Below the pieces are notes generated by a model that saw only the letters and a program-made list of their open reading frames with translations, was not told the DNA's origin and ran no database searches. From assembly GCA_035314825.1 (NCBI GenBank), contig DATFYX010000001.1:124001-188000 (forward strand): 64,000 nucleotides of DNA, read 5' to 3'. Both the position numbers and the translations under genes were made by a program. Below are positions 26,056 through 35,278 of this stretch, piece after piece; position 1 is the stretch's first letter; every line of letters starts with the position of its first letter. This DNA is from Candidatus Eremiobacteraceae bacterium (GTDB lineage: Bacteria; Vulcanimicrobiota; Vulcanimicrobiia; Eremiobacterales; Eremiobacteraceae).

Positions 26056-26378
26056 TGCTTTCTCCTGCGGGTGCGGTGGTCGCTTTCGGCGACCGCTTTG
26101 AGGTTGCCAAGGGCCGCGCTCCAGAAGTAGTCCAAATACGCGCGCAGTCCGGCCAACCCATCGGCGTCGAGCCGATAGAGCCGTTGCGTGCCATTGCGCC
26201 TGTCCGTCACGAGCCCAGCCTTCTTGAGGATCTTGAGGTGTTGCGAGACCGCCGGCCGGCTCACCGGCAAGCGTTTCGCGAGCTCCCCGACGGGGCGCGC
26301 GCCAGACCTCAGCATATCGAGGATCGCGCGCCGCGTCGCGTCGCCGAGTGCATCGAGGATTCGTTCGTAAGTTTGCAC
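26052..26378 (-). CDS. ArsR-family winged-helix repressor
   Basis: 108 residues from GTG 26378 (VQTYERILDALGDATRRAIL). The winged-helix core is ARPVGELAKRLPVSRPAVSQHLKILKKAGLVTDRRNGTQRLYRL. No Cys pair for metal sensing is present, so it belongs to the non-metal ArsR group typically paired with SRPBCC proteins. The frame is open up to a TTG at 26414. That TTG is better read as part of a -35 box, which would make the mRNA almost leaderless. It probably represses its own two-gene operon. Confidence 0.88.
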   Translation of the reverse strand: MQTYERILDALGDATRRAILDMLRSGARPVGELAKRLPVSRPAVSQHLKILKKAGLVTDRRNGTQRLYRLDADGLAGLRAYLDYFWSAALGNLKAVAESDHRTRRRKQ

Positions 26379-26414
26379 TAACGGTAAGATACCACTAACG
26401 CAGCGCTCCGTCAA
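26376..26414 (-). promoter_or_regulatory. arsR promoter with duplicated operator
   Basis: On the minus strand TTGACG (26414-26409), 17 bases, then TATCTT (26391-26386). The GTG start codon begins 7 bases after the -10, so transcription should begin at or next to it. Two identical 8-mers CGTTAGTG (26400-26393 and 26383-26376) lie 17 bp apart and flank the -10. They are candidate half-sites for ArsR autorepression. Confidence 0.65.
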
Positions 26415-27634
26415 GCCTGTTCCGCAGAGGCGGTCGCGGGGTCCGGTGCCATCAGGCTAAGCCGCTTGAGCAACGGTTCCAGCGCGATGCCCTGCACGAT
26501 GATGGTGAACAGCACGACCGAGAACACCATCGGGACGAGGAGGGCGCGATCCGGGAAGCCCGCCGGCAAGCTCAGCACCAAGGCCATCGAAAGCGCGCCG
26601 CGCATGCCGGACAGCGTGATCGCGTGGAGCCAGGACTGCGGCAGCGGCCGCCCGAGCAGCGCGGACACCGGCGCGAGGCCGTAGACGATCACCGGCCGCC
26701 CGATGAGGACCGCTGCGATCGCCCAGATCGCATACGGCCATGCGGCGACGAGCGCGCCGAGGTCGATCGACGTTCCGATGAGCAAGAAGAGCAGCGTCTC
26801 GGCCATGAATGCGACCACCGACCAGAAGTTCGTCACGATCTCGCGCTCTGCGACCGGCAGCGCCCCCAGGCCTCGCGCGCCCGCCAACACGAGCGCCGCT
26901 GAAATCACGGCGAAAATGCCCGAGACGTGCAGATCGTCAGCCACGAAATACGAGCCGTACGCCGCGGCCACGCTGATGACCGCCACGTGCAGTGGATCTT
27001 CCCGGATCCAGCGGATCGCGAACAGGGCGAGACCGCCGAAACCGAGCCCGACGAGCAAGCCGCCCGCCGTCACGAGGACGAACTGGCCGAGCGCGACGCC
27101 GAAATCGATCGACGATCCCGTGCCCGCTGTGGCAGCCAGCAACGCGCTGAACATGACGACCGATGTGCCGTCGTTGAACATGCTTTCGCCCTCCACGATG
27201 GAGGCCAGCCCTTGGTTGACGCGCAGCGTCTTGAATATAGCGATGACCGCGACCGGATCCGTGGCCGCGACCATCGCGCCGAAGAGCACTGCGTCGCGCG
27301 TCGAAAATCCGGCGCCGAAATGGAGCATGACGTACGAGATCGCGATGCCGAGCAGCACGCCGATGGTCGCCAGCAACGTGATGGGAATCCAATTCTCCCG
27401 AAGGTCCGGCACGCTGATGCCAAGCCCGGCGGCGAACAGCAGCGGCGGAAGAAACACGAACAGCACAAGCTCGGGCGTGAGCGACAGCATCTGGTGCGCC
27501 GGCAGCAGCACGCCCACCAGGCCGGCGATCACAAGACCGACCGTGTAGGGTATGCGCAGGCGCCGCGTCACGATCGTGATGTTGACGACGATGCCGAGCA
27601 GCAGTGCGAGCTGCAAGCCGTGTCCGGCGATCAC
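26411..27634 (-). CDS. CPA1-family Na+(K+)/H+ antiporter (NhaP-like)
   Basis: 407 residues from GTG 27634, overlapping the end of alr. About twelve membrane helices. Family ion-path motifs are FLPPLLFAAGLG, FGAMVAATDPVAVIAIF (Asp-Pro pair) and VEGESMFNDGTSVVMF, plus SGMRGALSMALVLSLP near the end. It exchanges cytoplasmic Na+ or K+ for protons. No long cytosolic regulatory tail is present. Its stop codon overlaps the -35 of the arsR promoter downstream. Confidence 0.9.
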   Translation of the reverse strand: MIAGHGLQLALLLGIVVNITIVTRRLRIPYTVGLVIAGLVGVLLPAHQMLSLTPELVLFVFLPPLLFAAGLGISVPDLRENWIPITLLATIGVLLGIAISYVMLHFGAGFSTRDAVLFGAMVAATDPVAVIAIFKTLRVNQGLASIVEGESMFNDGTSVVMFSALLAATAGTGSSIDFGVALGQFVLVTAGGLLVGLGFGGLALFAIRWIREDPLHVAVISVAAAYGSYFVADDLHVSGIFAVISAALVLAGARGLGALPVAEREIVTNFWSVVAFMAETLLFLLIGTSIDLGALVAAWPYAIWAIAAVLIGRPVIVYGLAPVSALLGRPLPQSWLHAITLSGMRGALSMALVLSLPAGFPDRALLVPMVFSVVLFTIIVQGIALEPLLKRLSLMAPDPATASAEQA

Positions 27635-28776
27635 GTATAGCGGCGCTCCAGATGCGCCGGCAGTCGCGCCAGGATCTCGTAGTTGATCGTGTTCGCCGCT
27701 TTGGCGAGCGCCTCGATCTCGAACTCGACGCGGTCGCCGGGCTGAGGCCGCGGTCTCACGTCACTGACGTCGATCATGCACGCGTTCATGGCGACGCGAC
27801 CGGCGATCGGCGCGCGGGCATCGCCGATGCGCACGCGCATGCGCCCGCCTCCGGCGGCGCGCGGCAGGCCGTCGGCGTAGCCGACCGGCAGCACCGCGAT
27901 GTGCGAGTCGCGCGCGGCGACGAACGTCCGGCTATATCCGACGCTCTCGCCCGCGGGCACCTCGCGCACTTGCGCGATCGGCGCGAACCAGCGCAGCGCC
28001 GGACGCAGCGTGAAGCTTGGATCGAGCCCAGCCATCACCGCTTCCACCTCAGCCGACGGCCACGCCCCGTACACGGCGATACCGCAGCGCACCATGTCGA
28101 GCCGGCTTTGCGGCCACATCATCGCCGCCGCGGAGGCCGCGATGTGCAGCAGCGGTGCTGGAGCGGTCGAACCTGTTCGACCGTCCGACGGTCGAATAAA
28201 TTCGACCGTTACATCGGAGAGTCTCTTCACCTGCTGTGTGGCGAACGCGGTGTCGATGTCTTCAGCGCTCGCAAGGTGCGAGTAGATGCCTACGACGTCC
28301 ACGCCGAGCTGCGCGCAGCGTGCGAGCACATCCGCCGCGCGATCGTAAGGAACGCCGAAGCGGCTGGTGCCGGTGTCGACCTTCAGGTGTGCCGCGACCC
28401 GCGCCCGGGCGAACGGCTCCATCATGCGCTCGTCGAGCAGCGCGAGCTCGAGCCGCTGCTGCGCCGCTCGTGCAAGGTCGGCGTCCGCCACCGGACCGAC
28501 CACGAGGATCGGCAGCTCGATGCCTGCCGCGCGCAGCGCGAACGCCTCGCCGGCCGCGAACACCGCCAGCCGGAGGCCCGCGATACCTGACCCCGCGAGC
28601 GCCGCCGCCACCGGCACTAACCCGTGCCCGTAGGCGTTGGATTTGACCACCGCGCAGAGGATGGCCGGGGCGGCCTTGGCGGCAAGCGCGCGGGCGTTCG
28701 CGACAAGGGTCGCAAGGTCGATTTCGACCCAGGAAGCGGCCTCAGGCACGGGCGCCGCCGTAGGGGCAGGAACCAC
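27631..28776 (-). CDS. alr: Alanine racemase
   Basis: 381 residues from GTG 28776. PLP Lys45 lies in VVKSNAYGHG; HLKVDTGTSRFGV, CGIAVYGAWP, VGYSRTF (catalytic Tyr) and LPVGYADGLPR are family motifs, and the second domain has AMNACMIDVSD. It supplies D-Ala for Ddl and MurF. Two copies of a palindromic repeat (28164-28208) lie in frame in the coding sequence and encode an atypical stretch, VEFIRPSDGRTGSTAPAP, between the Gln-rich helix and the LLHIAASAA segment. The reading frame is preserved. The start codon abuts the -35 of the divergent groES promoter. Confidence 0.93.
   Translation of the reverse strand: MVPAPTAAPVPEAASWVEIDLATLVANARALAAKAAPAILCAVVKSNAYGHGLVPVAAALAGSGIAGLRLAVFAAGEAFALRAAGIELPILVVGPVADADLARAAQQRLELALLDERMMEPFARARVAAHLKVDTGTSRFGVPYDRAADVLARCAQLGVDVVGIYSHLASAEDIDTAFATQQVKRLSDVTVEFIRPSDGRTGSTAPAPLLHIAASAAAMMWPQSRLDMVRCGIAVYGAWPSAEVEAVMAGLDPSFTLRPALRWFAPIAQVREVPAGESVGYSRTFVAARDSHIAVLPVGYADGLPRAAGGGRMRVRIGDARAPIAGRVAMNACMIDVSDVRPRPQPGDRVEFEIEALAKAANTINYEILARLPAHLERRYT
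28164..28183. repeat. Palindromic repeat copy 1 (inside alr)
   Basis: CGGTCGAA-CCTG-TTCGACCG. In the minus-strand orientation it extends as ACGGTCGAA-N4-TTCGACCGCTCCA, identical outside the 4-base spacer to the copies at 30945 and 46417. Confidence 0.8.
28189..28208. repeat. Palindromic repeat copy 2 (inside alr)
   Basis: CGGTCGAA-TAAA-TTCGACCG, five bases from copy 1. The flank is TTACA rather than CTCCA, so it is a slightly diverged neighbour or a partial duplicate of copy 1. Confidence 0.75.
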
Positions 28777-28805
28777 TTGTCAAAGCCTGAACCTCCCGCT
28801 ATACT
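28777..28805 (+). promoter_or_regulatory. groES-groEL promoter
   Basis: TTGTCA (28777-28782), a 17-base spacer and TATACT (28800-28805) form a near-consensus housekeeping promoter. The start of transcription should fall at the left arm of the CIRCE element, so HrcA binding would block initiation. Confidence 0.85.
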
Positions 28806-28809
28806 GGGG

Positions 28810-28836
28810 TTAGCACTCAAGTGCTAAGACTGCTAA
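28810..28836 (+). promoter_or_regulatory. CIRCE element (HrcA operator)
   Basis: TTAGCACTC-N9-GACTGCTAA matches the CIRCE consensus TTAGCACTC-N9-GAGTGCTAA with one mismatch. The 9-base spacer is itself AAGTGCTAA, so the left arm also pairs with the spacer (TTAGCACT-CA-AGTGCTAA). HrcA-type heat-shock control of groESL is inferred; hrcA is not in the window. Confidence 0.9.
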
Positions 28837-28965
28837 TTCAACAGAACAGCCCCGTCCGGGGCGTATCCTAGAGGTCCAGAGTTTCACGCCGGCGTGCACA
28901 CGCCCCGCTTGGGGTTCGCGCCGGCATCCATCCGGACCCAGCCCACGTCTGCAGGAGGTCATCCC

Positions 28966-30943
<1,978 letters not shown>

Positions 30944-30944
30944 A

Positions 30945-30964
30945 CGGTCGAATACATTCGACCG
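30945..30964. repeat. Palindromic repeat copy 3 (after groEL)
   Basis: CGGTCGAA-TACA-TTCGACCG, followed by CTCCA, 1 base after the groEL stop codon and 17 bases before the terminator stem. Same family as the copies in alr and at 46417. Confidence 0.8.
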
Positions 30965-30981
30965 CTCCACACGACAAGAAA

Positions 30982-31012
30982 GGCCCGGCGGATCACCGCC
31001 GGGCCGTTTTCT
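30982..31012 (+). terminator. groESL intrinsic terminator
   Basis: A 10-bp perfect GC stem (GGCCCGGCGG / CCGCCGGGCC) with loop ATCA is followed by GTTTTCT, a good rho-independent terminator. The A-rich left flank could also let it serve the opposite strand. Confidence 0.88.
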
Positions 31013-31028
31013 ATCCCGCCTATGAACA

Positions 31029-31880
31029 TCAGAGCGTAGGCAACCCGGCGTTGCGGCCGAGCGGAAACGCCGCATCGATCGCCGCGATATCGTCGCGTGT
31101 GAGCGTCAGGTCGCCGGCGCCCGCGTTCTCGCGGACGTGATCTTGGCGCTCGGCTTTGGGGATCGTGAACGAATCGGGATGGCGCGTGAGAAACGCGAGC
31201 GCCACTTGGCGCGGGGTGGCGCCGTGGCGCTGCCCGATCGCAGCAAGCGCCTGCGCGCCCTTCGACGAGCCGGTTCCGAAATCGCCATGCCCGAACGGGC
31301 TGTATGCGACCAGCGCGATGTCGTTCGATTGGCAGTACGGGAGCACCCGATGCTCGATGCTGCGCTCCTCGAGGTGATACAGCACCTGGTTGCAGGCCAG
31401 CGGATGACGGGTCAGCGCCGCGCGCGCCTCTTCCATATCGTCGACATCGAAATTGCTCACGCCGAGCGCCCGGATCAGGCCCTCGTCGACGAGGCGCTCG
31501 AAGGCGGACATCGTCTCTTCCAATGGGTGGCGCCCGCGCCAATGGAGCAGATAGACGTCGAGGTAGTCGGTGCGCAGCCGCTTCAGCGACCGGCGGCACG
31601 CCCGCAGCGTGCCGTCGTAGCTTGCGTTCTGCGGCAGGACCTTGGAGACGACGAATAGGTCTTTACGCGGTTTGCCGGCGATCGCATCGCCGACGATCTC
31701 CTCGGCGCGCCCGTCGCCGTACATCTCGGCGGTATCGATATGGGTCATGCCGAGCTCGATGCCCAACGCAAGCGCATTGACCGCCCCTGCGGCGCGCGCA
31801 CCGGCGGCGTGCATCTGCCACGTCCCCTGGCCGATGACCGGAACGTTTGTTTTGAGCGGACCGAACGTGCTGGTGCGCAA
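31029..31880 (-). CDS. Aldo/keto reductase
   Basis: About 283 residues. Catalytic tetrad: Asp and Tyr in HIDTAEMYGDG, Lys in LFVVSKVLP, His in YLLHWRGRHP. VSNFDVDDM and the NADPH-binding SFTIPKAERQDHVREN are also conserved. It reduces carbonyls with NADPH; the substrate is unknown. The start is uncertain. No ATG fits, and TTG 31880 (RTSTFGPLKTNVPVIGQGTW) or TTG 31898 are the likely sites. The frame stays open upstream through a terminator hairpin, which argues against a longer protein. It ends close to the groEL terminator. Confidence 0.88.
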   Translation of the reverse strand: MRTSTFGPLKTNVPVIGQGTWQMHAAGARAAGAVNALALGIELGMTHIDTAEMYGDGRAEEIVGDAIAGKPRKDLFVVSKVLPQNASYDGTLRACRRSLKRLRTDYLDVYLLHWRGRHPLEETMSAFERLVDEGLIRALGVSNFDVDDMEEARAALTRHPLACNQVLYHLEERSIEHRVLPYCQSNDIALVAYSPFGHGDFGTGSSKGAQALAAIGQRHGATPRQVALAFLTRHPDSFTIPKAERQDHVRENAGAGDLTLTRDDIAAIDAAFPLGRNAGLPTL

Positions 31881-31900
31881 CGCGGTCGCGTTCTGCAAGC

Positions 31901-31932
31901 GAAAACCGGGGTCCCTGCGGAGGACCCCGGTT
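31901..31932 (-). terminator. Terminator of the DUF1036 gene
   Basis: On the minus strand an 11-bp stem AACCGGGGTCC / GGACCCCGGTT with loop TCCGCAG runs into TTTTCGC, 49 bases after the DUF1036 stop. It separates that gene from the aldo/keto reductase. Confidence 0.8.
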
Positions 31933-31980
31933 CGTTCGCGCTGCGTCAAAGCTGAGATTGCCCGGAGAGCCGGGCCCGAT

Positions 31981-32397
31981 TCATTTGAACGTGTAGGTGA
32001 ACGTGTTGGATTCGCCCGTGTCCACCTCGCGGAAGCTCTTGTAGACGAACGGGCATTTGTTCTGCGCGTTGTAGAGCGTGAACGGGTCATCGGGGTTGAC
32101 GCACATCTTGTAGTCGCCGCCCCACTCCCACGAATTGTTGTCGTTCATCGCGTACACGTAGACGTACTTCACTTTGAGATCGCCGGCCATCGCCGTCTTG
32201 CACTGGCCGGGATCGAGCGACCACCAGCCCTCGGAGATGAAGTAGTCGTACTCCGCCGAGTAGTAGGCGACCGCCGAGCTGATGTGCTCCTTATAATCAT
32301 TGCAGACCTTGAAGCTCGCTTGCGCGGGCACCGGGTGCAGCGCTGCGGCCACCGTCAATGCCAGCGCGGCCGCGAAGAACAGCGCGTATTTCCTCAT
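31981..32397 (-). CDS. Exported DUF1036-family protein
   Basis: 138 residues. A signal peptide (RKYALFFAAALALTVAAALHPVPAQA) is followed by a DUF1036-like domain: FKVCNDYKEHISSAVAYYS, EGWWSLDPGQCKT and a VKYVYVYAMND strand. Four Cys residues in the mature part could form disulfides. DUF1036 proteins are small secreted proteins of unknown function. The gene is monocistronic, with its own terminator. Confidence 0.85.
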   Translation of the reverse strand: MRKYALFFAAALALTVAAALHPVPAQASFKVCNDYKEHISSAVAYYSAEYDYFISEGWWSLDPGQCKTAMAGDLKVKYVYVYAMNDNNSWEWGGDYKMCVNPDDPFTLYNAQNKCPFVYKSFREVDTGESNTFTYTFK

Positions 32398-32509
32398 CGA
32401 GCAGCCTCTCCTTTACTGCGTGCTAGCCGTACGACCAGCGTACCCGACCGCTTGTTACACCGCGGCGAGAGTGCCGACCCGGCTCGCCAGCGAAGCGGAC
32501 GTTCACGAT

Positions 32510-34312
32510 ATGGACGCTGCAACGCAACGGCCCTCTGCGGTTGGAACGATCGCACGCTTCGGTGCGGTCGCCCTGCTCGCTAGTTGGGTTATCGGCATGT
32601 CGTTGGCGAATCTCGCCTACCTGGTACACCCGCCCGGGACGTTTGGTATGCGTGCCGACTACGACGGTCGCATCAAAGGCGTCACCGCTGACTTGCCTGC
32701 CGCCCGAGCGGGCTTGCTGCAGGGCGACCTTATCGACCTCCATCTCACCTCGAAGGAGGCTCGCAACCTTGTGCTGCCGGCCAAGTCGAACGTCCCGGTC
32801 GGGACCACCATCACGCTGTGGATCGCGCGCGCCTCAGGGCCGAGCGCGATCGCGCTGACGTCCGCGCCGCTGGCATACCCCCGGCCGTATCAGCTGGCCC
32901 TCGTCTTGCGCCGCCTCGCGACTCTGGCGTTTCTTGTCATCGGTGCGTCGCTCGTGCTGTTGCGGCCAGGACCGGCGACGTGGGGCTTCTATCTCTTCTG
33001 CGTCGGCTTGAATCCGCAGACGTTCTTCGTCAGCCTGTCGCGCTATCCGTCGGCGGCGTCGAACATAGCGACAACCGTGCTCGACGACATCTTCATCAGC
33101 GGCGGCGTGGTCGGTCTGCTGATGTTCGGCTTGCATTTTGCCAACGATGACAGGGAGGGGTGGCGCCGCTGGCTGGAGCGGAGCATCCCGTACCTCTTCG
33201 TCGTCTGTGCGGCGCTGACGGTGTACCCCGACTACGCGAACCTCGCGCTCGGTCTGAAAGCCGAGACCGTGCAGACCTTGAGCTTAGCGCTGCGCGGCGC
33301 GATCCTCGCGCTGGCTGTGGCCGCGCTGCTGGATACGTATGCAAGGTCGCCAGGCGAGGTCCGTCAGCGCATCATATGGGTGGTCATCGGGTTGCTGGCC
33401 GGCGTGGTCGGCATCTTCACGGCTGACGTGCTGGTCTACAGCAATGCGCCCTTCGAGGTTCCCGTCGTCGGGCAGTCGCTGCTGCTGCTGTTCAGCGTGG
33501 CGCTGCCGCTTGCAGTCGCCTATGCGGTCATCCGCCACCGGATGTTCGACGTGCGCTTTGTGATCAACCGCGCGTTGACATATGGCATCCTGACAGCGCT
33601 CATCGTGCTGATCTTCTCGCTTATCGATTACCTCGTCGGACAGGTCTTGCTCGCGAGCAAGCTCGCGACGGCGGTCGAAATCGTCGTCGCGGTGCTCCTC
33701 AGCTATTATCTAGCCGTTCTCGACAAGCGCTTGGAGAACTTCACCGAACGCGTCTTCTTCCGCCAGCGCCACGAGGCCGTAGAGCGACTGCGGCGCGTCG
33801 GCAAGGCGCTGCCCAACGCGAGCTCGATCGACACGGTCGACGACTTGCTGCAAAGCGAACCGGTCGGCGCTCTCACGCTCGCATCGGCCGCCGTGTTCCG
33901 CAAGGCCGACGATGGCGCGGGCTACGTCCGCCGATCGGCGACCGGCTGGGGCCCCGGCACTGCCTTGAAGCTCGACGACGAAGACCGTCTCGTGCTCGTG
34001 CTGGAGTCGGAGATGACGCCGGTGCGCATCTTCGATTTGCGTTGGCAGCGGCCTGACCTGCCATCGGATGCCGCCAGCCCAGTGCTCGCCGTGCCAGTCG
34101 TCATCCACAACGCGCTCGTCGCGGTGGCGCTCTATGGCGCGCACGCCAGCGGCGAGGATCTCGATCCCGACGAGGTCCGCGCGTTAGAAGGCTTGGCCGA
34201 GGGCGCGCGGGCCGGGTACGAACACGTGGCCGCCGAGCAGCTGCGGCAGGAGAACGAAGCGTTGGCGCGCGAGGTGGCGCAATTGCGCGCCGCCCTGGGG
34301 AGAAGCACATGA
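32510..34312 (+). CDS. Membrane sensor-like protein with PDZ-like and GAF-like domains, no kinase
   Basis: 600 residues from ATG 32510 (an in-frame GTG at 32471 is possible). TM1 (about 12-38) is followed by a PDZ-like loop (GRIKGVTADLPAARAGLLQGDLIDLH), then about eight membrane helices up to residue 400. A helical stalk (LDKRLENFTERVFFRQRHEAVERLRRVGKAL), a GAF-like domain (about 440-570) and a short coiled coil complete it. The RHRMFDVRFVINRALTYG and FFRQRHEA segments occur in bacterial membrane sensor kinases. However, there is no HisKA, HATPase, GGDEF or other output domain. It overlaps the quinone oxidoreductase gene by ATGA. The function is unknown; sensing or scaffolding is an inference. 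Confidence 0.7.
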   Translation: MDAATQRPSAVGTIARFGAVALLASWVIGMSLANLAYLVHPPGTFGMRADYDGRIKGVTADLPAARAGLLQGDLIDLHLTSKEARNLVLPAKSNVPVGTTITLWIARASGPSAIALTSAPLAYPRPYQLALVLRRLATLAFLVIGASLVLLRPGPATWGFYLFCVGLNPQTFFVSLSRYPSAASNIATTVLDDIFISGGVVGLLMFGLHFANDDREGWRRWLERSIPYLFVVCAALTVYPDYANLALGLKAETVQTLSLALRGAILALAVAALLDTYARSPGEVRQRIIWVVIGLLAGVVGIFTADVLVYSNAPFEVPVVGQSLLLLFSVALPLAVAYAVIRHRMFDVRFVINRALTYGILTALIVLIFSLIDYLVGQVLLASKLATAVEIVVAVLLSYYLAVLDKRLENFTERVFFRQRHEAVERLRRVGKALPNASSIDTVDDLLQSEPVGALTLASAAVFRKADDGAGYVRRSATGWGPGTALKLDDEDRLVLVLESEMTPVRIFDLRWQRPDLPSDAASPVLAVPVVIHNALVAVALYGAHASGEDLDPDEVRALEGLAEGARAGYEHVAAEQLRQENEALAREVAQLRAALGRST

Positions 34313-35274
34313 ACGCCATCGTCATCAACGCGTACGGCGGTCCAGAAGCGCTCACGCACAAGGACATGCCGATCCCGACGCCGGGGCCGGACGAGGCGCT
34401 CGTGCGCATGACCGCGATCGGCGTCAACTTCATCGACATCTATCAGCGCATGGGCCTGTACCCCGGGACGCTGCCCTTCATCGCGGGCAACGAGGGTGCA
34501 GGACGGGTCGAAGCGATCGCACCGGGCACGTCCGGCGCGAGCGTCGGCGACCGCGTGGCGTTTTGGAACGTGCGCGGTGCGTACGCCGGTTACGTGGTCG
34601 CGCCGGTCGACAAACTCGTCAAGGTTCCGAATGATATCGACGATCAGACCGCAGCGGCGGTCCTGCTGCAAGGCATGACGGCGCACTACCTCACTCGTTC
34701 CACCTATGCGCTTCGAAAAGGCGACGCGGCGCTGGTGCACGCGGCGGCGGGAGGCGTCGGGCTGCTGCTCACGCAGATGGCCCACCGCATCGGGGCGCGC
34801 GTTTTCGGCACCGTCTCGACCGACGAGAAGGCCGCGCTCGCGCGCGAAGCCGGCGCGGACGAGGTCATCCTCTACACGCGCCAGGATTTCGAGACCGAGG
34901 TCAAACGCTTGACCTCCAACGCCGGCGTGCACGTCGTCTACGACTCGGTCGGGAAGACGACGTTCGAGAAAGGGTTAGACTGCCTGCGCCCGCGCGGGAT
35001 GATGGTCAGTTATGGTCAGTCCAGCGGCAAAGCGCCGGCGATCGAGCCGCTGCGCTTGGTCAAGGGCTCGCTATTCTTGACCCGCCCGACGTTGGTCGAT
35101 TATGTCGCGACGCCCGAGGAGCTGCGCACGCGAGCTGACGACGTGTTCGGCATGATCGAGCGCGGCGAACTGCACGTGCGCATCGGCCATGTCTACAAAC
35201 TCGCGGACGCGGCGCAGGCGCACCGCGACCTCGAAGCACGCAAGACGACCGGCAAACTGATCCTCGTCCCCTAA
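34309..35274 (+). CDS. NADPH:quinone oxidoreductase (zeta-crystallin/QOR type)
   Basis: 321 residues. A GroES-like N-terminal domain (VNFIDIYQRMGLYPGTLPFIAGNEGAGRV) precedes a Rossmann fold with VHAAAGGVGLLLTQMAHRIGARV. There are no catalytic zinc ligands, which places it with QorA-type zinc-free MDR enzymes. These reduce quinones or activated alkenes with NADPH. Translation is coupled (ATGA) to the membrane sensor-like gene upstream, suggesting a shared redox-related context. Confidence 0.92.
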   Translation: MNAIVINAYGGPEALTHKDMPIPTPGPDEALVRMTAIGVNFIDIYQRMGLYPGTLPFIAGNEGAGRVEAIAPGTSGASVGDRVAFWNVRGAYAGYVVAPVDKLVKVPNDIDDQTAAAVLLQGMTAHYLTRSTYALRKGDAALVHAAAGGVGLLLTQMAHRIGARVFGTVSTDEKAALAREAGADEVILYTRQDFETEVKRLTSNAGVHVVYDSVGKTTFEKGLDCLRPRGMMVSYGQSSGKAPAIEPLRLVKGSLFLTRPTLVDYVATPEELRTRADDVFGMIERGELHVRIGHVYKLADAAQAHRDLEARKTTGKLILVP

Positions 35275-35278
35275 GTCG

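Noticed and set aside
28690-28735. GGTCGATTTCGACC near the start of alr as a fifth repeat copy
   Set aside because: It only encodes the conserved VEIDLATL start of alanine racemase and lacks the N4 spacer and flanks.
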